From NCBI GenBank assembly GCA_017607445.1, contig JAEVHH010000005.1:4469001-4533000 (forward strand): a stretch of 64,000 nucleotides of DNA. The letters are read 5' to 3'. How positions within the stretch are numbered: the first letter of the stretch is position 1; each line of letters begins with the position of its first letter. Positions 23,014-33,406 of this stretch are shown here, piece after piece. Source of the stretch: Histoplasma ohiense (Eukaryota > Ascomycota > Eurotiomycetes > Onygenales > Ajellomycetaceae). The position numbers were made by a program, and so were the translations under genes. Below the pieces are notes generated by a model. It was not told where the DNA came from. It saw nothing but the letters and a program-made list of their open reading frames with translations, and did no database searches.

Positions 23014-23479
23014 GCAGCTACTCAGAGCTTCATCAGTGAAGAGAACATCATCTGACAGATGATCTGCATCAGACAACACTCAGCTCACACAGCAGAGCAG
23101 CAGTATAGTCAAGCAGTCAAAAAGCAGTCTAGCTTCAGCATGCAGACAACAGATCTGAGACTCTTCAATCTCATCTCACAGATGAACTTTGACAGCAGCT
23201 CATTAAGTGACTTCTTATACTAGAACATCAACATCAGCAACACAGCTGATGCTGCAGAAACAATCAGTAGAAAAATTGCTCTCTGCAGATCTTTTGAGCA
23301 AATACAGTCAGAGTGATTCTCTGTCACACAGCAGCTCTACAGCTTACTTTTGAGCAGAGCTGTGAAGTGATCTGTATACAGAAGTTTTACACACACTCTG
23401 ATATCAAGACTTCTAATCACTCAGCATATGAGTGCTTTGCACTCATAGATCACTGAGATGACACTAATCTGAAGCAGTG

Positions 23480-26400
23480 AGAGAAGAAGAGATCCCAGAT
23501 CATGACATACATACACAAAAGTTCAAAGATAAGAATACAGCAACACTGATCTGTGCAAAACAGAGATCTGCTGTGAATCAGTGTCAATGACTGTCACATT
23601 CTCAATGTGTACAGACAGTCTGAGACAGATACAGTCATAAACTATCTGATCAATTTGAGCTCATCAGTCTACTGTCTAGTAGATGAGGATTTCAATGTAT
23701 GATATGACATCTTTGAATCAGAGACAGTGAATCTGCACTGAGGAGGAGAGTTTGTTCAGTGGATCAGTGAACACAGAATGAACTTTGTGGAAGAGGTAGA
23801 CATTTCAACTCATACAGCAGACTATATGATTGATCTCATCTTCTTCAATATGATCTTTGCTTTCACTTCAGTGTGTCAAAATTTACACTGCAGCTCAGAC
23901 CATCAGTCTATAATTACTATACTGCCAACAACATCTCAGACACAGCAGAGCAGAGCTCAGATCAAGATTATAGACTCTCAGCTGAAGCTCTTTGCAGATC
24001 TTATCAGAGATCTCATAATGAATATATCTTACTCAGATAGAATTGAGAATGTGGCACAGCTTGATGATCTGATTCAACACTTCACCCAGAATCTTCTGAC
24101 TGCAGCTCAGACAGTCAGCAAGTCAGTGCAACAAAAACAGACTACAGCTCTTTGATAAACAGCAGACTATCAAAGAGCACATTGAGAGCTCACCACTCAT
24201 CAGACAGAGACTGTGAAGCACTGATTCAAGAACACAGTGCACAAGGCCAAGTGTGCATACTGAAGACAGATGATCAATGAAATCAGAGATGACAGAGATC
24301 TATACTGAGTGATAGTATAACATGAGCTGAAACTCAACCTCAGAGCACTCTCTCTGATGATTGAGAATCAGATTATAGAAGAGACAGCTGTCAAAGCTGA
24401 GATATTTTGATAAGTTATTCTGAAGTGATACAACTCAGTCAATGATCTGAAATACAATTCATTGAATGATGAGCACTGAAGTGGCATGAGAAATCTGCTC
24501 TGAGACCCTCAGATTGAGATGAAGAAGGTAAAGTACAACATCATTGAAGTACAGAGTATCTCTTCAGACATGAATGGAATCACAGTATGGCTGCTCAAGA
24601 TATATTGACAGTATGTGTCTCTTTTTGTACAGCAGCTATACAACTGCTGTCTCTGACTCTGTCACTTCCCACAAACCTGAAAGCTGACAGAGATGGCAAT
24701 GATATTCAAGATAGATAAGAGAAACAGAAGTTCAGTCCACTTCTGAAGACTCATTACTCTTCTCTCAGTAATCTTCAAGAAGCTGAAACACATTGTTGCA
24801 AGACAACTGACATACACAGCACTTATTCATGATGTAGTCAGCTTGCAGTATGAAGAGATACTGCTCAGATGATCAGCAATGAATCTGATAGCTGCTTTCA
24901 TTCATGAGATGAAGACAGTCTTCACACAAAACAAGAAGATATCCATGATTACAATGAATGTGCAGAATGTCTTTGATACTGTGCTGTGCAGACAGCTGCT
25001 TCAGTGAATGACACAACAGAGATGGCTGCATGAGCTGCTACAACTCATTGACAGCTTTCTCATCAAACACAGAGCTCAGATCTGACTGAAGAGAACCATC
25101 ACAGCAGCATATCAGATGCAATGTGACATGTCACAGAGATCTTCTCTGTCATCAATACTGTTTCTTCTGTATCTGACAGAGCTGCTGTGACAGAATCTGA
25201 AATTGTGCTTTGACTATGCAGATGATCTGAATACTTGACAGACTATACACTCACTTAACAGCAATACTACTCTTCTCAGCCATGATATACAGAGTATTCT
25301 GAGATGAAGAGAGACAAACAAGATGATCTTCACATCAGAGAAACTTGAGATGATTCATCTCACAAGAAAGTGACACAATGAAGCATCATCAGTGATTGTG
25401 TCAGAGAATCTGATCATACACTCTGTCACTGCTTCAGCTGAACAGAAGTCAGTACTTCATTGACTGAGTGTACATTTTGACAGAAGGCTCATCTGAAGAT
25501 CACACATCTCTGCTCAGATAAAGAAGACAAGAGCTGTGACTCAGCATATCTGAAGTTTAGAGAAGATCAGAGATGAGCTCTCAGCAGATGCTCTGTGAAA
25601 GATGATCACTATCTGCATGGTTCTCTTGCTGCTCTATGACACAGAGATCTGATACAGCAGCTGCATGCAGCCAGCAAGACATATGAGTAGAAGTGGAGAG
25701 ATCAGCTTTCATCTGAGATGACATATGAAAACAGTTGAGAAGATACTTATCATGACAGTCAGAGAAGTTCTTTCAGTTTTCCATACAACATCTGTTGCAA
25801 CTCTATATCAGAATGCTGAGCTCCCATCAGCAATGATAGCTCTGAAGAAGGCCAAAATGCATTTTGTGACAAGGCTTCAGATGATGAATGAGAGACACTC
25901 ACTGACTTCATGAATAGCTCCCCCAATAATCACATGTGGAAGGGGGGCTGGAATCTGACAGCATTCAAAGATCAAGATTCAGAGGTTGAAGATGCTGCTG
26001 TCTGCAGTCAATAGATCCACACTTATCATCCCACACTACTCAGAGAGATGTGAAACAGATCTCACAGAGGGTGTAGATAAAAAGAGTGCTGCTCAGATAT
26101 TCAAGAAATGATGAGAAAGTCAATCTTCAACAGATTTATATATTTTCTCAGATGAATCAGAACAGATTCTTGACAACAGCAGATGGATTGACTATAACTT
26201 CATAGTCTATCAGAGAAACAAACAGCTGATCAGCTTCTCAGCTGCACTGAGTTCTATATCACATGTCTTCAACACTGAGATAGTTGATGTCTGCTGTGCA
26301 TTAGAGTGTGTGGTGAAGCTTCTACTCTGTATTATAGATGACAGCATCAACTCTCAGATCTGGCTCTGTCTTGACAACATCTCAGTCATCTGAGACATAT

Positions 26401-27105
26401 GAAGCAGTGCAGCAGTCTTCTTGAACTGAGTCTACAGCTGCTGTCACAAGCTTCTCAAACAACATAATATGAATCTGAAATGAGTCTCTGAGTATATGAG
26501 AATAGAGAGCAATGAGGAAGCAGATCATCTGACTAAGCAGACAGTCTCATTTACTACAGTCTCAGTCTATAAACTCAAGATCATACCCACAGTCAGTGGG
26601 GTCTGCACAGTGATCAAGCAGCTCAGTCAAGAGACAGAGTGAGAGTGATGAAACAGAGTCTGTGGAAAGCTCTCTGACTGATATCAGAGCTGAAGATTCA
26701 GCAGACTGACTGTGAAATATCAAGTGAAGATTTCTTCAGAGCTTATCATACCACAGTATATTCTTCACCACTGACTTGCACTCTGCTCCTCTCATGGAGA
26801 CTTTTTCTGATACCACAGATGCTTTCAGCATGCAGATGTGAGGCTCATCTGTGTCTGTGGACACAACAAAAGCTCAGAACATTTGATGCTCTGTTGACAC
26901 TCACAGAGACACTTTCTTCACTGACTCAAGAGATCAGCAGCACAGCCACACAACTGAATGACAGCTGTTGTCTATCTAGAGTCTCTGATCTCTACAGACT
27001 TTGTAGAGCTGCTTGACTGCATATAGTTCTACACACAATACTGCATGAGATAACACAGCTGTTTGGACACACATCATCTGACAGATCTTCACAGCAGTTC
27101 CAAGT
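23480..27105 (+). pseudogene. LINE ORF2: endonuclease, reverse transcriptase, RNase H, zinc finger; degenerate
   Basis: Endonuclease motifs of the exonuclease-endonuclease-phosphatase fold: DEDFNVWYDI near 23690 (first Trp-type position variable), THTADYMIDLIF near 23810 and SSDHQSI near 23898. RT motifs: TWKLTEMAMIFK-type region near 24680, then FDYADDLNTW near 25212 (YADD catalytic box). The RNase H-like segment is near 26170-26540, with LECVVKLLL and ESNEEADHL. A terminal CVCGHNKSSEHFMLC finger lies near 26853. Trp codons read as TGA throughout. The start was not located; an upstream open frame blends with ORF1 readthrough. Confidence 0.82.
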
Positions 27106-27385
27106 CTATACAGACAGTACAGATAGCACAACATCTGATACAACTGATTCAATCAGTACAATAGATTCAATCAATGCAATCAGTACAAATGATACAATTG
27201 ATTCAATTGATACAATCAGCTCAATCGATTCAATCAGTACAAACAGTACAATCAGTTCAATCAGTTCAATCAGTACAATCAGTTCAATCAGTTCAATCAA
27301 TACAAACAGTACAATTGATACAATTGATACAATCAGTTCAATCAGTTCAATCAGTTCAACTGATGCAAATGATTAAATCAGTATG
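27105..27385 (+). repeat. 9-bp tandem array in the LINE
   Basis: About 30 imperfect 9-bp units of the type TTCAATCAG / TACAATCAG. Because the unit is three codons, it is open in several frames on both strands: a Ser/Ile/Thr/Asp-rich reading, a Gln-rich reading at 27174-27386, and an antisense Ile/Leu/Glu reading at 27106-27300. It lies at the ORF2 end or start of the 3' UTR. Confidence 0.9.
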
Positions 27386-28036
27386 ATGAGCTCATCTGTT
27401 TCAACTAGCTGTGATGTAATCAGTACAGTCTGTATGCTGACTCAGCTTTCAGCTGCAGACATATACTCTTCTTCTCTCTTCTTACTGCTCTCTCTGTCTC
27501 TCTCTACTTCTTTTCTCTCACAATCTTCTTCAGTGCTCTCTCCTCTCTCTTCCCCTGGGTTTGCACTGAGTCATGTGACTGCAAGGTGTCACAGAGAGCA
27601 CAGTCTTTTCTTCACTCTTTCTTTTATTTTTCTTTTCAGAACACTCACTTTTCTTCTTTTCTTCTGTCTATCTCATCTGTCTTTTCTCTGCTGTTAGAAG
27701 CACAGACAGTTCTTGAATCAACTGAGGAAGTTATTTCTCTTCATTCACTGTAAAGCCTTTCAGACACAGCAGCAGTGGTTTCTCTTGAGAACCACACTAT
27801 AGCTTCATCATGAATGATCATATGTCAGATCAGAAGTGAATGTGCAGCTCAGTAAAATCTCTTTCAATGAGCTGAATCTTCTCAAGAGTTGCCATCTGAA
27901 TTCTGTTTTCTTTCTCTCTGTGTATATAGAAATCTCTTCAGTGTAGCACATCTCCATACCCTTCAGAAGGCTTCTGAAACACAGACACTGTCTGTGTTTT
28001 CTTCAGAATGTTAAATCAATACAAACAAACAAACAA
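27386..28036 (+). other. LINE 3' UTR and CAAA tail
   Basis: Pyrimidine-rich tract at about 27465-27680, then a segment shared with the truncated LINE copy at 13131-13325, then the CAAA tail 28015-28036. The short open frame 27383-27697 has hydrophobic low-complexity content and no recognised domain, so I do not call it a gene. Confidence 0.75.
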
Positions 28037-28345
28037 ACAGATACTATTCACAGTGTTGTAATGCTAAGCTTGATCAAGCTTCTTTATAAACACTATTTGC
28101 AGTGTTATAGTTTGTAGACACTCAGACCTTATAGAACATAGTTGATTGTGTTTCAGATACTTAGACATGACAGTCTATATAACTAATGATAAGAACATTC
28201 AGATTCATGAGAGATCTCTTGTAACAACTAGACATTCAGATCTGTAAATGACACACTCAGATGTAAGAATTGATAACAACACACTCAGATGTAAGAACTA
28301 ATAATGAGACACTCAGATCTTAAATATAGAAGAATCAATTCATAA

Positions 28346-28858
28346 TGTAACAGATGTACTTTGATTAATGATTTGATACTATTCTAATTACAGATTACAA
28401 ATTGATTAAGAAAAGAAAGAGAAAAGAAATCAGAAGAAAAGATTATATAAAAAGGATTCTTATAGAGAGAAATTTGAGATGAAAGAATATCAGAAGCCAC
28501 TTCACAGTAGAGCACAGAGCAGAAGAATGTTAAAAGCTATACAGAAGAATCATTAGAAACTACACAAGCACAGAGCATGAAGTGAAAGAATCATTGAAAG
28601 CTACATGAAAGAATCATTAGAGACTACACAAATGCAGAGTGTGAGGTGGAAGAATCATTGAGAGCTATGTGAAAGAATTGTTAGAAACTACATGAGTGTG
28701 GAGCATGAAGCAGAAGAACATTAAAAGCTACACAGAAGAATTGTTAGAGACTACATGAGTGCAGAGCACAGAGTGAAAGAACATTGAGGGTTACGCGTGG
28801 TCGCAATGACAGGAGTTGATTGCGTAAGTTAATTGCTAACGGGTGCTAACCCGTCACA
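28346..28858 (-). repeat. 5' LTR of A3 (outer right end keeps CpG)
   Basis: 513 bp. The last 75 bases hold six CpGs (for example ACGCG near 28798, CCGTCACA at the end). The matching inner end of the other LTR (16550-16623) has none. Internal tandem units are present as in A2. Confidence 0.93.
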
Positions 28859-30489
28859 ATTAGTATTGTGAATTCTTTGACAGTATTCAGATGTACATGA
28901 TTAATATTTGATGCTTTTCTATAGATTCAGCATCTTCACATTCAATCAATATCAGGGTTTGCAGCTTTCAATCATAGCATGCTTAAAATTACATCATATT
29001 CACTAATATCAGCCTCTTTGAAATGGTGGAATCCTTTTCAGAGAATATATTCATCATCAATAATCTTCATTGCAGCTCTTTGTTATTCATATGATTTAAT
29101 CTTATGATTATCAACTGCTTCCACTACTTTTGATTTACCTTCTGCCTTTGAGAAATATTTTGATGCTCAGATATGAGATATAAAGTTCACATTCATATCA
29201 GAATTCACTAGTGTCCACATCATTGATCATCTCACTTCTGTCAGCATTCACATATTCATCATCAATAACTGTTTATCTCATAGTCTAGTTGTTTGTATTC
29301 TCAATGCAGCAGCTGCTTCTACAATTGAGATTGTTGATTTTTTATCTTACAGCTTAGTTGTTCATATTCTCAATGCAGCAGCTGCTTCTATAATTGAAAT
29401 TATTGGTTTTTTGCTTGTCAGACTTGGTTGCATTTTTCAGAGTGTAATATTCAGCAATCATTTGTAATATAACCCTTCTTATAGCAGTGAGAACACTTCT
29501 TCATTCAGTTATATTTATCTTTCTTAATTTGTTCAGTTGAATCTGTTTATTTCTCTCATTTTCTCTTGTTTTGATAGTTGCTAGATTTATCAGAATGATG
29601 CTGATTTTCTATGAATATCACAGATCTGTCTTTGTAAATAGTATGCTGTTACTCTGATATATTTTTCTTGAGAGTCTGTAAAGTTTGAAGCAACTCTTTG
29701 TAATTCTAAGATTCTTGATTTTAACAGTTGAATTCAGTGTGTAGTATCTTCAATATCTTACTATATAAGTTATTCATTCTTTATTCTTCACTATATAAGA
29801 ATAAATAATATTCTCAGTTTTTGAGATATTTAGAGAAATTGTGTATCAATTGTCATTCTTGTTACTTTGTATTTTGAAACTTTTGATTCATCAATTGATG
29901 CTGATTCTGTGGATTGTTAATTTGTATTTCTAGATGTGATAATATATCATTAAAAGTCAACAGTGTTGCTTCTTCATATCTCTTATACAATGATACAAAA
30001 TTCAATTATTTCTGCTTAATATGAGTATTAAGATAGAGTTTAGCATCATTTATCTTGTATTCTTTCTTTCAATAATATCAACAATGATGTGTAAAGAGAG
30101 TCAATATGTGATTTTTATAGTTCTTGAATTCTAATATATTTTTTTCTTGATAATAGTTCTTAATCTCTAATCTCAGTGATGTTTCATTATCATCATTCAT
30201 ATCATTTGCAGATTGATTTTGCAGCAGTTCTGTGATGATATTCTGAATTAATTGAGACTTAATGAGAATATCTTCACAAATCTGTGCTTTCAACTTGTTG
30301 AACTGCTGTTGTGCATGCAGAATAGCTAATTGCTGCTCTTATTCACAGATTTGATTATTCAACTGTTGCAAACACACATTGTGATCATTGAAGATGATAG
30401 AGTATTCAGATTGATTTTCAAGAGATCTTGTATATATTGAAATCATCTTGTGTGTTTTAACTAATATTGTGTGTTTTATTGTAGATGTG
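28859..30489 (-). pseudogene. Element C gag and protease (5' part)
   Basis: Minus strand. The gag region is at about 30430-29450, with short open stretches such as 30293-30078. A CCHC-type knuckle, CSHCYKKGYITNDC, lies at about 29500-29455, where the His ligand has become Tyr. Protease readings are NSDMNVNFIS near 29200 (active-site DSG-type triplet mutated) and YDVILSMLWLKAANPDIDW near 28975-28920, the conserved end of Gypsy proteases. A3 was inserted immediately after this point, and the frame resumes at 16105. Confidence 0.8.
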
Positions 30490-30805
30490 TGTAACAATGA
30501 ATCACTCAAATAAAGTTTAGAGTGATTAGAATTGTAAGAGATGATTCTAGATGTAATTATGAGAGTAATATGAAGTATATATATAGAATGTTAAGAAGAT
30601 AGCAATCTCTATTATTCAAAGCTAATCACTGATCTTCTAATATCTACAGATATCAGCAAGCATTATATAGACAATCATCATGCTCTACAGCTGTCTATAA
30701 TGCTGTGTACTATATTCATTCTTATTAGTTTTGACATGTTCTGTGTTCTTCTATCGCCACATAGCTATTTTCTAATATAGATATCTCCGTTGCGTCTATT
30801 ACACA
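30490..30805 (-). repeat. Possible 5' LTR of element C
   Basis: On the minus strand, a 316-bp segment opens TGTGTAATAGACG and closes TTCATTGTTACA just upstream of the element C gag region, with a TATA-like CTATATAATG (about 30670). It holds a few CpGs near its outer end (30757, 30788, 30793). The partner LTR lies outside the window, so the boundaries are inferred from TG...CA ends only. Confidence 0.35.
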
Positions 30806-31861
30806 GTTATAATCTGATTCTGTATATGTGATATATATATTAATTTTTTTTAATAAAATGATGTTGATGCTTCTCTTTTTCAGACTGAATGTTTGTTTTA
30901 GTAGTATTTAATTGATGTCTATATCAATATTGATGAATAATAGTTGAACTGAGTTTATATTCATTAATCAGAAATCTATACTGATTAATATAATGATCTG
31001 TGTAATACTATATAGACAGATGATATGAATTTTGAACAGTTTAATCACTATATAATATTATCTGTTTTTTATTCAGACAGTAAATATTTTATATATAAAC
31101 TGTTTCAGAATTTTATAATAATTATTTTCAATTACAGATACTCAACTCTTTTCATTATATTTACAACTAATTCTGAATAAAAAAAAATTACTTATAAATT
31201 TCTCTTTAATTAGACTGCAATAAACTGTTCAGATTTGATTGTATATATTTTTATAATAAAGATTTTTTATTTTTTTGATATTCTCAAATCTGAGTAGCTG
31301 TTTGAATCAATGTTGATTAGAATATAAACAATTGAATATCAAAAATATAAACTATTTTATATACATTTATTGATTTGATTAGAGAACTCAGAATGATTTT
31401 TACAGTCTGAAATAATTGATGAAATTATATCTGCAGAGCTTTCAAACATTATTGAGAATACAGATAGATTGAATGAATTGATCTGTAAATTCATAATTCA
31501 TAATTCATAATTCATATAATACTGATGTGATAAATCTCTGTTACAAGAATGATAGATATATAAAATATTTTTTCAAAGTTTTTCAGAGTGCTACAGCTGT
31601 TGAAGAGAATGATTATTCTCTGTATATACTATAGACAGCAGCATGATTTATCTATCTTCTTCAAATATACTATCAACAACAGTGAGATTGTAATTGACAA
31701 CTGATGAATTGTTTCATACAATCTCTATTTCATTTATATATATAAAGTTTATATAAACATTGAGATCTGTATCTCTGTTGAAGTTATTAAATATATCAAC
31801 AAATATGTCTACAAGAGTCTGAACTGCACTATTCTCTGTATCATTGATCTCATTATGTTCA
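30806..31861. other. Very A+T-rich remnant, unidentified, flanking the isochore boundary
   Basis: No complete gene. It is the sequence into which element C appears to have inserted. The minus strand from about 31860 to 31400 reads as a protein-like series (TLVDIFVDIFNNF..., INFIYINEIEIV) broken by a few stops, which suggests another degraded element or gene. I recognise no family. A short direct repeat of AATTCATA occurs at about 31489-31514. Composition changes sharply at about 31862. Confidence 0.5.
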
Positions 31862-32833
31862 CCTGAGGGATTAAACAGCGCGTTTTCAAGCTGGATAAGC
31901 GAGCGCAAGCGAGCGATTGCGGCTTGTAAGGTAAAATAAAAAGACACAGAATTGGCGCAAAGGCAAACTCGACGACCTGAGTCCCTCTTGAACATGAAAC
32001 ACCGGCGCTGCGCCAGAATCCAGCGCATCCACCATCCACCATCCCTCTCGTTCGACTGGCTGAGGATCCTCGTTGGAACGCTTTCAAAACATCTCGAGTA
32101 ACAACGCCAGATCGTGCTGCAACGGGTGTTCCAAGCCCCCCATCGGCTTCGCTGCGAATGGACCCGATTTGTGGCCTTTTCGACCTATCCGAATCCCTGA
32201 CCACAAATCATCCCAACTGCTCCAGCTGGGGGGCTGCCGGGAACTTATCCACCTTGGACCTGGCTCGAGTTAGTGGCCGACGGTTTGAGGTTAAAACGAC
32301 CTGGACCAGTGATCTCGCCACTCTCCGTTGTTGTCAAGAAATCTTGAAGGACGGACTCGCTGGAGTCGAGTGGATCCCACAAAAAAGAGGAAGAGGAAAA
32401 AGAGGAAAAGGAAAAGGGAAAAGGGAAAAAAAGAAAAAAAAAGAGAAAAAAACCAACAAGACGTCTCCCGTTTTCTATCTTGTCATTCAAAAAAAATCTA
32501 CATATGCAAGAGAAGTTGTTTCCTCTCCCCTCGATGCGCTGAATCCCTGGTCTCAAACGCAGCGTCTGGCAATCCATGGTGGACGACTGACACAGCAAGG
32601 CTGCAGGCCAACATCCCGGGATCAACCAACTCGCTGCTCCTGTTGGCATCTCCCCGTGATTGATTGTCTGCCAGGCAGTTCTCCTGGGCTTCTTTCACGC
32701 GCCCCTTCTCTCTTCTGTGTGCGACGGGCGACGACGGGAGTTCATGTTCGATATGTGATCGTTCGGCCATAGCCATTTTTTTTTTTTTCGGCTGCGCACC
32801 TTCAAAGATTCCCATAAAACGATCCATTCCGCC

Positions 32834-32864
<31 letters not shown>

Positions 32865-33406
32865 ACATATATATACGTGCATTTGAATATACGTCTGCAC
32901 TTTTTATATACTGCTCTTGTTGCGGCGAAGCATCTCTTTCCCCCTGGCGGAGAAAGTGTGGCTATTTACATTCAATTTACGACGCAAAATCCGAAATTCG
33001 GCTACCTCTATTGAGCTTCTATATAGATATCCCTTGCCTGACCCCCGGAGTCTAGCAATTTCACCACTCAAATACGTTCAATTCCTGTCAGTTGCTTGGT
33101 TGTCTGGCAGCCTCGCTTCCATTTTTTTTTCATGAGCACCAATCCCGCTTGTTCTAGGACTTCCCTACCCGCATGGTATGCCATTACGAAGTGCAGGCTT
33201 TTGCATATCGTCCAGTTTTGCCACGGTGGGATCTTCGTTTGGAACAGCGAGTGAGTGGAGGAGCATTTCGTTGACGTCCGTGGCGGGCTACCAGGCAGAG
33301 AGGCTCCCGATCTTCAGCAGCATTATTCGTTCGCGGGGGGCTTCTTCTTCTTCTTCTTCTTCTTCTTTTCTTGTTTATTTCACTTCAACCGTCGTTGAGC
33401 GACGAC
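31862..33406 (+). promoter_or_regulatory. Upstream region and probable long 5' UTR of the glycosyltransferase-like gene
   Basis: GC-balanced, with no supportable gene despite several overlapping open frames. It holds a purine tract (32388-32450), a T run (32776-32788), a TA microsatellite (32834-32856) and, directly before the start codon, a CTT repeat (33341-33368). Such pyrimidine tracts are common in fungal 5' leaders. Confidence 0.5.

Larger units (their letters stand above)
21345..28036 (+). mobile_element. Full-length Tad1-like LINE (6.7 kb)
   Basis: A plus-strand non-LTR retrotransposon with a 5' UTR of about 150 bp, ORF1 with zinc-knuckle region, ORF2 with endonuclease, reverse transcriptase, RNase H-like segment and terminal zinc finger, a 9-bp tandem array, a 3' UTR, and a tail of about five CAAA units (28015-28036). 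A 16-bp target duplication flanks it. Reading frames are open in pieces and broken mostly by TGA. CpG is present at the 5' edge (21456, 21534) and nearly absent afterwards. The Tad1 clade is inferred from the presence of ORF1 CCHC, RNase H and a simple-repeat tail in a fungal LINE. Confidence 0.9.
16111..28858 (-). mobile_element. Full-length Gypsy element A3, split by a LINE
   Basis: A family-A copy with 513-bp LTRs (16111-16623 and 28346-28858) and the 5-bp duplication ATTAG at 16106-16110 and 28859-28863. Minus-strand order from right to left: LTR, leader 28345-28053, LINE insertion 28036-21345, rest of leader, gag from the ATG at 21256, CCHC knuckle about 20385-20340, protease about 20129-19890 (MIDSGFLHYALID), linker 19871-19503, RT and RNase H about 19500-18350, integrase about 17900-16900, chromodomain region about 16840-16680, polypurine tract GGGGGGATAA at 16624-16635, LTR. 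Without the LINE it would be about 6.0 kb. It inserted between protease and RT of element C. Confidence 0.92.

Noticed and set aside
27106..27300. 64-codon minus-strand Ile/Leu/Glu repeat protein
   Set aside because: Antisense of the 9-bp tandem array.
27383..27697. 104-codon frame after the 9-bp array
   Set aside because: Pyrimidine-rich LINE 3' UTR giving Ser/Leu/Phe low complexity.
31714..32204. Minus-strand open frames crossing the isochore boundary
   Set aside because: They span unrelated compositions, lack conserved motifs and have no credible promoter or splice context.
32158..32860. Overlapping open frames of 100-204 codons upstream of the glycosyltransferase-like gene
   Set aside because: Five overlapping frames on both strands with poly-Lys and simple-repeat content. 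I read the region as 5' leader.
33371..33406. 12-residue N-terminal extension of the glycosyltransferase-like protein
   Set aside because: The upstream initiator would be TTG. The first ATG is at 33407.
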